This document shows positions 14,733-20,528 of a DNA stretch of 20,528 nucleotides, one piece after another. Positions within the stretch are counted from its first letter, which is position 1. Each line of letters begins with the position of its first letter. The stretch is from an uncultured bacterium. GTDB taxonomy: Bacteria > Actinomycetota > Coriobacteriia > Coriobacteriales > Coriobacteriaceae. Where the stretch lies: assembly GCA_958349055.1 (NCBI GenBank), contig CATWBO010000039.1:1-20528 (forward strand), written 5' to 3'. The notes under the pieces were generated by a model that saw only the letters and a program-made list of their open reading frames with translations, had not been told where the DNA came from and searched no databases. Both the position numbers and the translations under genes were made by a program.

Positions 14733-14762
14733 CGTTTTGCGGAGAGGGCCTTTGCGCTTCTC
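14733..14762 (+). terminator. Intercistronic hairpin between binding protein and permease
   Basis: GGCCCTTTCCG pairs with CGGAGAGGGCC across a short T-rich loop, with one G-U pair, followed by TTTGCGCTTCTC. It lies about 30 bp after the lipoprotein stop and is probably a partial terminator or RNA stabiliser that keeps the binding protein in excess over the membrane part, as in many importer operons. Confidence 0.7.
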
Positions 14763-14818
14763 TTGACGGAGAGCGTTTCCGTCTCGTTTTGCCGGCAACT
14801 TCTACGATAGGAGCCACC

Positions 14819-16180
14819 TTGTCTCGACTGAACAAAGGGGCCGCGGAGCAGCGTTTTCCACTGCCCGCCTTGCTCCAAAAGCTAGCCTGCGTCATGGCCG
14901 TGGCGCTCGCGCTGGTGTGCGCGGGGGCATATGCGCCCACGACCGCCCAGGCGCTTGAGACCGCAAAGATTACCGCCCGACCCAACACCGGTTCGGGCAG
15001 CGATGTGGTCGGCGGCACCGAGACGCGCATTACCTGGGAAGTTCAGGCCGATGCCGACGAGGAGCTGAGCGGTCTTTCGCTGACGTTTGTTGACGGTACG
15101 ACGTTTGGTACCGATGACACGCGATTGACGATGCTCTCGGGCGAGGACCTCATGGATCGTACGCCCATGAAGCCCACGTGCAAGGCTGACGGCCAGACGC
15201 TCAAGATCGACTTTGGCGAGACGGCGCCTGCCGGCGGCTTTTTCCGTGTCGAGGTTTACGGCGTGACGTTTCCCGTCGAGGGCGGCGAAGAGGCCTTTAG
15301 CGGCACCTATACGCTCGCCGACGGTTCGACCAAGAAGATTTCTAAGATTCCTTCCGTCGAGATTAAGGGCGTGACGGCTTTCGATAACTTCCTGGCCGAT
15401 CTTAAGGAGCAGCCGTGGGTCGAGGCCTGGAACTCCAATATGTTCCTGCGCTTGTTCTTGAACCCGGTCATTTTGGTCCAAAGCCTGCCGATCGTCTTCA
15501 AGGGCTTCCTTATGTCGCTCTCGATCGTGCTCGTGGCGTTTCCGCTGGCAATTCCCTTTGGCTTTGCCTTGTCGCTCATGCGCATCTCCAAGTCACGCAT
15601 CCTGCGTTGCCTTGCCGGCATCTATGTGAATATCATCCGTGGTACGCCGGCGTTCCTGCAGATCTATATCGCGTTCTTCGGTCTGCCGTTGGCCGGCGTC
15701 AAGGTGGACGACTATGTCTTGGGCGTTATCGTCATGGCCATGAACTCGTCTGCGTACCTGTGCGAGATCTTCCGTGCCGGTATTCAATCAATCCCCAAGG
15801 GCCAAAACGAGGCTGCTCGCTCTCTGGGCATGAATGCCTTCCAGACGCTGCTCTACGTTATGATTCCGCAGACGTTCCGCAATGTTTTGCCTACGCTGAC
15901 CAGCGAGTTTATCTTGCTTTACAAGGATACGTCGCTGCTTGCCGCCGTGGGTGTGGTCGAGATCGTCATGAACGCCCGTACCATCGTGGCCACGACGGGC
16001 TCCATCACGCCGTATGTGGTTGCCGCCCTGTTCTATCTGGTCATCACCCTGCCACTCGCTCGCTTGGTGAGCGGCCTTGAGGCGAGGCTTTTGGGTACGG
16101 CCGAAACCAAGAAGAAGCGTCCCGCCAAGAGCGCCGGGCAGGTCGTCGCGACGCCCGCCGATCACATCGCCGGTCTGTAA
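14819..16180 (+). CDS. Amino-acid ABC permease with fused extracytoplasmic domain
   Basis: A 453-aa protein in three parts. Residues 1-45 are a signal peptide ('LLQKLACVMAVALALVCAGAY', cleavage likely after 'TTAQA'). Residues about 46-190 form a beta-rich extracytoplasmic domain ('ETRITWEVQADADEELSGLSLTFVDG', 'FFRVEVYGVTFPV') with no similarity to a binding protein that I can see. Residues 218-430 form a HisM/GlnP-type permease, with the EAA loop 'EIFRAGIQSIPKGQNEAARSLGMNAFQTLLYVMIPQ' that docks the ATPase. The start is TTG 14819, preceded by AGGAG at 6 nt; an open frame to 14711 crosses the terminator and is rejected. Family permeases are usually about 220 aa, so the front half is an addition. 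It is the only permease of the operon, so it probably forms a homodimer. Confidence 0.88.
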   Translation: MSRLNKGAAEQRFPLPALLQKLACVMAVALALVCAGAYAPTTAQALETAKITARPNTGSGSDVVGGTETRITWEVQADADEELSGLSLTFVDGTTFGTDDTRLTMLSGEDLMDRTPMKPTCKADGQTLKIDFGETAPAGGFFRVEVYGVTFPVEGGEEAFSGTYTLADGSTKKISKIPSVEIKGVTAFDNFLADLKEQPWVEAWNSNMFLRLFLNPVILVQSLPIVFKGFLMSLSIVLVAFPLAIPFGFALSLMRISKSRILRCLAGIYVNIIRGTPAFLQIYIAFFGLPLAGVKVDDYVLGVIVMAMNSSAYLCEIFRAGIQSIPKGQNEAARSLGMNAFQTLLYVMIPQTFRNVLPTLTSEFILLYKDTSLLAAVGVVEIVMNARTIVATTGSITPYVVAALFYLVITLPLARLVSGLEARLLGTAETKKKRPAKSAGQVVATPADHIAGL

Positions 16181-16192
16181 GGAGGTCCTATC

Positions 16193-16945
16193 ATGAGCGA
16201 AACCAATAACTCGAACGGGGTTGTCGTCAGCATCAAGAACCTCCAGAAGGCCTTTGGCGATAACGTGGTCCTGCGCGATATCGATCTGGATGTGCATAAG
16301 GGCGAGGTCGTCGTAGTTCTGGGTCCCTCGGGCTCGGGTAAGTCGACGATGCTTCGCTGCATCAACCGCCTGGAGCATCCCACGAGTGGCTCGATTGTCG
16401 TTGAGGGTGTGGACGTGTGCGCCAAGGGCGTCGACCTTAACAAGGTGCGCACGCATCTGGGTATGGTGTTCCAGCAGTTCAATTTGTTCCCGCACCTGTC
16501 AGTCAAAAAGAACGTCATGCTTGCGCAGCAGAAGGTGCTCAAGCGCAGCAAGGAAGAGGCCGAGAAGATTGCCGTCGAGGAGCTGACCAAGGTCGGTCTT
16601 GCCGAGCGTATCGACTTTATGCCGAGCCAGCTCTCGGGCGGCCAGCAGCAGCGCGTTGCCATCGCCCGCGCCCTGTCGATGAACCCGCACGTCATGCTCT
16701 TTGACGAGGCCACCTCGGCGCTCGACCCCGAGCTCGTGCGCGACGTCCTGGGCGTCATGCGCGATTTGGCGCGCGACGGCATGACCATGATCGTGGTGAC
16801 GCACGAGATGGGCTTTGCCCGCGATGTCGCCGACCGCGTCGTCTTTATGGACGGCGGCGTCATTGTGGAAGAGGGTACGCCGAGCGAGGTCTTCGACCAC
16901 CCCAAGAGCGAGCGCACCAAGGCGTTCTTGGGCAATATTTCGTAG
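16193..16945 (+). CDS. glnQ: Amino-acid ABC transporter ATP-binding protein
   Basis: A 250-aa ATPase of the polar amino-acid (GlnQ/HisP) class. Walker A is 'GPSGSGKST' (residues 44-52), the Q-loop is in 'MVFQQFNLFPHLSV', the signature is 'LSGGQQQRVAIARAL' (from residue 147), Walker B is 'VMLFDE' (167-172) and the switch His is His204 in 'VVTHEMG'. The ATG at 16193 follows AAGGAGG by 7 nt and lies 12 bp after the permease stop. With the lipoprotein and permease it forms a complete importer driven by ATP. The symbol marks the family, not proof of glutamine transport. A strong terminator follows at 16969. Confidence 0.95.
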   Translation: MSETNNSNGVVVSIKNLQKAFGDNVVLRDIDLDVHKGEVVVVLGPSGSGKSTMLRCINRLEHPTSGSIVVEGVDVCAKGVDLNKVRTHLGMVFQQFNLFPHLSVKKNVMLAQQKVLKRSKEEAEKIAVEELTKVGLAERIDFMPSQLSGGQQQRVAIARALSMNPHVMLFDEATSALDPELVRDVLGVMRDLARDGMTMIVVTHEMGFARDVADRVVFMDGGVIVEEGTPSEVFDHPKSERTKAFLGNIS

Positions 16946-16968
16946 CCGGTTGATGTAACTGCCGTTAC

Positions 16969-17010
16969 AAAAGAGCGGGGGCTGGACTTGAATCCAGCCC
17001 CCACTCTTTT
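16969..17010. terminator. Bidirectional intrinsic terminator
   Basis: AAAAGAG plus GGGGGCTGGA (16969-16986) pairs with TCCAGCCCCC plus CTCTTTT (16993-17010), with one C-A mismatch and a 6-nt loop. A-rich and T-rich ends on both sides let it work for the importer operon (+) and for the convergent flavodoxin gene (-). Confidence 0.95.
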
Positions 17011-17061
17011 GTAGGGATGGGGATGCGCTGTGATACAGGATCTTTTGGAGGCCTGGTTTCG

Positions 17062-17481
17062 TTACGCGAGCTCGGCTCCGAGGGCCTTGCAGGCCGCCTC
17101 GCCCTCATCGTCGGGCGCATCGTAGCAAATGACGGAGTCCACGACGTTGACGCCGGCCTCGTCGGCGTCGGCCTTCCAGTTGTCCATCCACTCGCCCTCG
17201 GCCCACGAATAGGAGCCAAAGAGGACGACCTTCTTGTCGCCGAGGGTCTCCTTGACCTCGTCCCACATAGGCTGAAACTCGTCATACTCAAGCTCCTCGG
17301 AGCCCATGGCGGGGCAGCCGAAGGCGAAGGCATCATATTCGGCGGCCTTGTCGGCAGAGAAGTCGGCGCAGGGGATGACCTCAGTCTCGGCCCCCGCGGA
17401 CGTGGCACCTTCGGCAACGAGGTTTGCCATGGCCTCGGTATTGCCCGTGCCGCTCCAGTAGACGACGGCGATCTTGCTCAT
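17062..17481 (-). CDS. Short-chain flavodoxin
   Basis: A 139-aa flavodoxin, a small FMN electron carrier that often replaces ferredoxin when iron is scarce. The FMN phosphate loop is 'YWSGTGNTE' (residues 8-16). 'AFAFGCPAMGSEELE' (from residue 51) and 'VVLFGSYSWAEGEWMDNW' (from 85) give the isoalloxazine loops. The length fits the short-chain type without the 20-residue insert. The ATG at 17481 follows AAAGGAC by 6 nt. The DUF3793 gene lies 45 bp upstream on the same strand, so both probably form one operon. Its expression is probably raised under iron limitation through the promoter at 18232-18297, an inference. Confidence 0.94.
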   Translation of the reverse strand: MSKIAVVYWSGTGNTEAMANLVAEGATSAGAETEVIPCADFSADKAAEYDAFAFGCPAMGSEELEYDEFQPMWDEVKETLGDKKVVLFGSYSWAEGEWMDNWKADADEAGVNVVDSVICYDAPDDEGEAACKALGAELA

Positions 17482-17526
17482 GTTTTGTCCTTTCGGTCGT
17501 GCGGCGCTTGCCGCGGCTTGTACGTT

Positions 17527-18231
17527 CTATCGGGTTGCCTGGGCAAGTTGCGCCAGGCTGCAGCCCTGCTGATAGATAAAAGTGAAGTATTGGGTGCAGG
17601 CACGGTAGGCATCAAACGTCGCAAGCGCCTGCTCGACATTTGCGTAGACCTTCCAGGCTCCAAAGACCTTGTAGTTCTCGCCGCGCTGGGCGATAAACTC
17701 GTGCACGTCGTCGTAGGGGTATCCCAGGAAGTAGCCTATTTCGTGCGGAAACTCGCAGGTGCAGTCGTTACTACAGCTGGCTTGCTGGGCCAGCGCGCAT
17801 CGAGTCTGACTACAGGCACATTCCGCGGCGTTATTGCTCGCGAGTGTGATGCGTGACGCCAGGTGCACGAGGCATGTCGCGAGGTCGCCCGTGTCGTAGC
17901 CTTCCTTGGTGAGCGCCGTCTGGGCGCGCGGGTCCGCGAAGTAAGTGGCGAGGCTTTTGGGCCGGTATACGTACACGAGCGCTCCGCAGGGCCGCCAGAC
18001 CAAAACGCTCAGGTGGATGCCGAGTGGGTCAAGTTCGCGATTGCACTGGGCGATAACGTTGAGCAGGCGAGCTCGGCGTTCTGCGATGGTTTCGGTCGCA
18101 GTCGAGCCGTCCCCGTGGGCGTAGGTGCCTGGATAGGTAAAGAGCGATGCCGGCTTGATGCCCGCGAGCGTAGGGGAGCAGTTGCGCACGACTGCTGCCT
18201 GAAACGTTGGGAGGTCTATGGTTCGAGTCAT
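17527..18231 (-). CDS. DUF3793 family protein with Cys-rich insert
   Basis: A 234-aa soluble protein of DUF3793, a family of unknown function seen in gut anaerobes and often beside flavodoxin or iron-uptake genes. Recognised features are 'NCSPTLAGIKPASLFTY' (from residue 17), 'LSVLVWRPCGALVYVY', 'FPHEIGYFLGYPYDDVHEFI' (161-180) and 'YRACTQYFTFIYQQG'. Between residues 138 and 159 there are six Cys (138, 140, 145, 153, 157, 159), directly before the conserved FPHEIG block, suggesting a metal or iron-sulfur site. The ATG at 18231 has only a weak GGAC-type ribosome site 9 nt upstream. It is first in an operon with flavodoxin. The biochemical role is unknown; an iron or redox role is inferred from context. 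Confidence 0.85.
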   Translation of the reverse strand: MTRTIDLPTFQAAVVRNCSPTLAGIKPASLFTYPGTYAHGDGSTATETIAERRARLLNVIAQCNRELDPLGIHLSVLVWRPCGALVYVYRPKSLATYFADPRAQTALTKEGYDTGDLATCLVHLASRITLASNNAAECACSQTRCALAQQASCSNDCTCEFPHEIGYFLGYPYDDVHEFIAQRGENYKVFGAWKVYANVEQALATFDAYRACTQYFTFIYQQGCSLAQLAQATR

Positions 18232-18253
18232 GACGTCGCTGTCCGTCCTTTCG

Positions 18254-18297
18254 TGTTAGCCTAGGAAAACTTTTACACGAAAGTAAGCCATGGTCAA
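18254..18297 (-). promoter_or_regulatory. Promoter of DUF3793-flavodoxin, possible DtxR-type box
   Basis: On the minus strand TTGACC (18297-18292) is followed after 16 bp by TAAAAG (18275-18270). A segment containing CCTAGGCTAAC then overlaps the start region; it shares the TAGGCTAA core of DtxR/IdeR iron boxes but matches only about 12 of 19 consensus positions. Iron control is therefore plausible, not shown. Confidence 0.4.
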
Positions 18298-18323
18298 CAA
18301 AAAAGTTTGATGAGGGAAACTAA

Positions 18324-18376
18324 TTGACCGAACAGACATGATTTTGAGGTAAGATGAGGACACCCCATGGGGGTAT
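18324..18376 (+). promoter_or_regulatory. CsoR-like palindrome and promoter of the HMA gene
   Basis: CCCCATGGGG (18363-18372) within 18360-18376, flanked by CA and GTAT, resembles copper-repressor CsoR operators, which are GC-rich palindromes bounded by TA-rich ends. It lies 30 nt before the HMA gene. TTGACC (18324-18329) and TAAGAT (18350-18355) are candidate -35/-10 boxes with a long 20-bp spacer, which would place the palindrome over the start site, where a repressor would act. Confidence 0.5.
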
Positions 18377-18406
18377 CTGGATAAGACTACTTGGAAAGGG
18401 GAGCGC

Positions 18407-18790
18407 ATGAGTGACTTGCTCAACCCTGCGAATCTCATCGTGCTGATCGTCATTGCCATCGGCATGTTTTTTGGGCTGCGTCGCATTGCCGCTTCGACAC
18501 GCGGAAAGAGTTGCTGCAGCGATGGCGCGTGCGGCAAGAAGGCCAAAAGGGTCGTTGTGGCGGATACCGATGCGTCGCACTATCCCTATAGTGATGAGCT
18601 GCTCATCGGTGGCATGAGCTGTGACGGTTGCGCTCAGAACGTGGCCAATGCCCTCAATGCGCTGGACGGCGTGTGGGCAACGGTGACGTATGCGGACCAC
18701 ACGGCACGCGTGCGCTCTAAGCAGCCGGTTGATCGCTGTGCCCTCGAAGCGGCCGTGAAGAACGCGGGCTACTACGTCATGATGCTGTAG
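18407..18790 (+). CDS. Membrane-anchored heavy-metal-associated (HMA) domain protein
   Basis: A 127-aa protein with an N-terminal membrane helix (residues 9-24, 'NLIVLIVIAIGMFFGL'), a short Cys cluster 'GKSCCSDGACGKK' (Cys36, 37, 42) like that of FeoB-associated small membrane proteins, a linker 'KRVVVADTDASHYPY', and an HMA fold (from about 64) with 'GGMSCDGCAQNVANAL' carrying the Cu(I)-type MxCxxC site (Cys72, Cys75) and 'LDGVWATVTYADHTARV'. I recall similar membrane-HMA proteins in gut anaerobes. The ATG at 18407 follows AAGGGGAG. The palindrome upstream suggests control by copper. No CsoR or CopA gene is in the window, so any partner must be elsewhere. A copper role is inferred from motif and operator; other soft metals are possible. 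Confidence 0.83.
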   Translation: MSDLLNPANLIVLIVIAIGMFFGLRRIAASTRGKSCCSDGACGKKAKRVVVADTDASHYPYSDELLIGGMSCDGCAQNVANALNALDGVWATVTYADHTARVRSKQPVDRCALEAAVKNAGYYVMML

Positions 18791-18817
18791 GGCGCGTGCT
18801 TGGCGCAGGAAACGTCG

Positions 18818-19243
18818 CTAGGCTCGACCGCGCAGCTCAACGTCTTGGATATCGTCGAAGTCGATAGCGGTGTCTTTGAGCTTGAGCAGCTTGAAGGCGG
18901 GGAGCACCTCGTCGAGGATGCCGGTGCGGGCACGATAACCGTACGTATCGTAATAGGTGACTCGAACCAAATCGCCGCGTTTGAGACCCTCGAGCTTATG
19001 TGAAAGCTCGAGGGCTTTTTCTTCTGTCAATTCGCACTTGGGCTCAACGGTGATCTCCTGTTTGCGTACGAGTTCGTAGTATCCCGTCAACGCGGCAAAG
19101 GGCATGAACTGTGCGGCGCGGTTGGCGCGCACGGCGCCGTTGGCAGTGAGGTTGGGGTCGGCGGCGCGGCGCCTTCCCTCGGGGTCCGCCAAGCGCTCGA
19201 AGGCGGTCGGCGGCCTCATGGGCTGCTGTTTGGGTTTAGGCAC
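18818..19243 (-). CDS. YolD-like protein
   Basis: A 141-aa protein with the YolD signature 'RAAQFMPFAALTGYYELVR' and the C-terminal strand set 'RGDLVRVTYYDTYGYRARTGIL'. YolD proteins are encoded next to Y-family polymerases of the UvrX/YqjW type and are thought to act with them in DNA damage tolerance. The start is GTG 19243, with GGAGG five nucleotides upstream; a TTG at 19255 is also in frame but overlaps the ribosome site. The GTG lies inside the end of the polymerase gene, giving an 8-bp overlap and probable translational coupling. The N-terminal 30 residues are Pro/Arg-rich and probably disordered. Confidence 0.85.
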   Translation of the reverse strand: MPKPKQQPMRPPTAFERLADPEGRRRAADPNLTANGAVRANRAAQFMPFAALTGYYELVRKQEITVEPKCELTEEKALELSHKLEGLKRGDLVRVTYYDTYGYRARTGILDEVLPAFKLLKLKDTAIDFDDIQDVELRGRA

Positions 19244-20528
19244 GGTGTCCTCCAACCTGATCGTTGCGTTCGCGTGCGGTGGCGCCGGCGGTAAAGCTCA
19301 ATCCCTTGACCAGGGCGTTCTTGCCGTATTTGCCTTTAACGGCCAACACGGCGCGCGCCAGGTCGCGCTCGCGCTCATCGGCCTCGACATCGCTAAACAG
19401 GTCAACGGTGGCGAACTCCTCGGGCATGAGGTTGCCAAAGCCAAGATTGATGCGCTTGACCGGTCGCTTGGGGTCGACCGTTTGCGCCCACAGGTCATCG
19501 AAATACCCCATGATCTTCTTAAATGAATTGGTGCGTTCGGGCAGCTTGCGCGAGGCGTTGGAGTGTGCAAAGAGCGCGGCATAGCCACCGCGCGGCTTGC
19601 CGCCGTGCTCGCCCACAAAGATGCCGTCAATCGCCTGGGCTTCTCGCACCAAACGTCGGCGTTCATCGTCGCACTGGACGGGCTTGGGCGCGCGGGGCGC
19701 GAGCTTGGGGCCGTCGGTCGCTGCGGGTTCGATGCCCGACGTGCTCGAGCGCAGATGCCCACACCCGTCGACGTATTGCGCCGTGCCGCTGGCATCGAGT
19801 CGGCGGATGTCGGCGCGTTCGCTCGCATAGCCCACAAAGAGCGAGATGCTGTCGCACACCACGTGCTTGTCGATCAAGTCCAGCACGGCGGCATCGACCA
19901 TCTCGCGCAAGACGGTGTAAGCCTGCTCGTAGGCATAGCCTTTCGAGAGGACCTGCCCCGTGGTGGTCGAGGTCGCTTGCGGACGATAGGCTTGGATGTC
20001 GGCGATGGTCGTCGGCTCGCGACCAAAGGCATGGTCGATGAGATACTCGGCATTGACGCCGAGCTCGTCGTAGAGCAGGTTCTCGTCGAGAGCGGCAACA
20101 CCCATCAGGTCGTAGACACCGTACTTTTCGAGTCGCGCTGCCACGCCGGGGCCGATACCCCAGATATCGGTGATGGGGCGGTGGGGCCAAATTTCCTTGC
20201 GGAAGGTTTCGTCGTCGAGTACGCCGATACGGCTGGCTACGTGCTTGGCAGTGATGTCGAGTGCCACCTTGGCCTGAAATAGGTTGGGGCCGATGCCGAC
20301 CGTCGCCGTGATGCCGGTGCGCCCTAGAACTTCGTCGCGAAGCATGCAGGCGAACCCTTCCGCATCGGTGTGATAGAGGTCCAGATAGGGCGTCACGTCG
20401 ATAAAGCACTCATCGATGGAATAGACATGCACGTCCTGCGGACTGACGTATTCCAGATAGATGCCGTAGATTTGCGCAGACACTTCCATGTAGTGCTGCA
20501 TGCGTGGCACGGCCTTGATGTAGTCGAT
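19236..20528 (-). CDS. Y-family DNA polymerase (UmuC/DinB type), 5' end missing
   Basis: The visible 430 residues cover most of a Y-family translesion polymerase; about the first 60-70 residues, with the first catalytic Asp, lie beyond 20528. 'AVPRMQHYMEVSAQIYGIY' opens the visible part, 'VYSIDECFIDVT' gives the palm catalytic Asp39-Glu40 (visible numbering), 'AKVALDITAKHVASRIG' follows, 'IWGIGPGVAARLEKYGVYDLMGVA' is the helix-hairpin-helix of the thumb, and the little-finger domain runs from about residue 215. There is a Pro/Ala-rich insert near 'GIEPAATDGPKLAPRAPKP'. The frame is open to the window edge without a start, so it is partial by truncation of the window. It overlaps yolD by 8 bp, the usual arrangement for this polymerase sub-family. 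It is probably part of a damage response. Confidence 0.93.
   Translation of the reverse strand: MDYIKAVPRMQHYMEVSAQIYGIYLEYVSPQDVHVYSIDECFIDVTPYLDLYHTDAEGFACMLRDEVLGRTGITATVGIGPNLFQAKVALDITAKHVASRIGVLDDETFRKEIWPHRPITDIWGIGPGVAARLEKYGVYDLMGVAALDENLLYDELGVNAEYLIDHAFGREPTTIADIQAYRPQATSTTTGQVLSKGYAYEQAYTVLREMVDAAVLDLIDKHVVCDSISLFVGYASERADIRRLDASGTAQYVDGCGHLRSSTSGIEPAATDGPKLAPRAPKPVQCDDERRRLVREAQAIDGIFVGEHGGKPRGGYAALFAHSNASRKLPERTNSFKKIMGYFDDLWAQTVDPKRPVKRINLGFGNLMPEEFATVDLFSDVEADERERDLARAVLAVKGKYGKNALVKGLSFTAGATARERNDQVGGHRA

Noticed and set aside
14711..14818. N-terminal extension of the permease from an earlier start
   Set aside because: It would translate the intercistronic hairpin; TTG 14819 has a good ribosome site and a signal peptide follows directly.
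13811..14878. A 355-codon open frame on the minus strand, opposite the binding lipoprotein
   Set aside because: A Val/Leu/Gly-rich shadow of the lipoprotein gene; it also runs across the promoter and terminator regions.
1..20528. CRISPR array, insertion sequence, prophage, tRNA or rRNA
   Set aside because: No regular spaced repeats, transposase motifs, phage genes or tRNA cloverleaf-like segments were seen on either strand.

Overview
The window is about 60 % GC, gene-dense and entirely bacterial. The mix of genes (DUF3793 next to flavodoxin, a secreted protein with a C-terminal domain I recall from Coriobacteria, GTG/TTG starts, a YolD plus Y-family polymerase pair, a family 3 amino-acid ABC system with a fused permease) suggests a gut Actinobacterium of the class Coriobacteriia, most likely Collinsella or a close relative. 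This is from memory of the families, not a search. I see no tRNA, rRNA, CRISPR array, transposase or phage module.

Layout. 1-829: the end of a SlyD-type FKBP prolyl isomerase, then a UreE-like nickel chaperone with no urease genes in view. 913-1710: a Cof-type HAD phosphatase. 1726-4238, minus strand: RNase H, a Gfo/Idh/MocA oxidoreductase, an acylphosphatase and a Fur/PerR-type repressor. 4338-6825: a LysR regulator divergent from an O-acetylhomoserine sulfhydrylase (MetY type), whose roughly 180-nt leader encodes a 17-codon Cys-containing peptide. 7138-8307: a secreted protein and a 68-aa membrane protein. 8416-10218, minus strand: a ketopantoate-reductase-type enzyme and a cyclase-family metal hydrolase. 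10382-13693: an iron-sulfur aldo/keto reductase, a second Gfo/Idh/MocA enzyme and endonuclease IV; a related hairpin element sits just upstream of each of the last two. 13841-16945: an amino-acid ABC importer (lipoprotein, permease with a fused extracytoplasmic domain, ATPase). 17062-18231, minus strand: flavodoxin and DUF3793. 18407-18790: a membrane-anchored heavy-metal-associated (HMA) protein behind a CsoR-like palindrome. 18818-20528, minus strand: YolD and a Y-family polymerase that runs off the window.

Themes. Several genes concern metals or redox: nickel chaperones, a PerR-like repressor, flavodoxin/DUF3793 (probably iron-related) and the HMA protein (probably copper). The strongest signals of undescribed biology are non-coding. 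First, two homologous hairpin elements (11565-11657 and 12724-12818) differ in sequence but keep base pairing through compensatory changes, and their flanks can pair with the Shine-Dalgarno of the next gene. Second, the leader of the metY-type gene combines a strong promoter, a small ORF with a strong ribosome binding site and nested alternative pairings.
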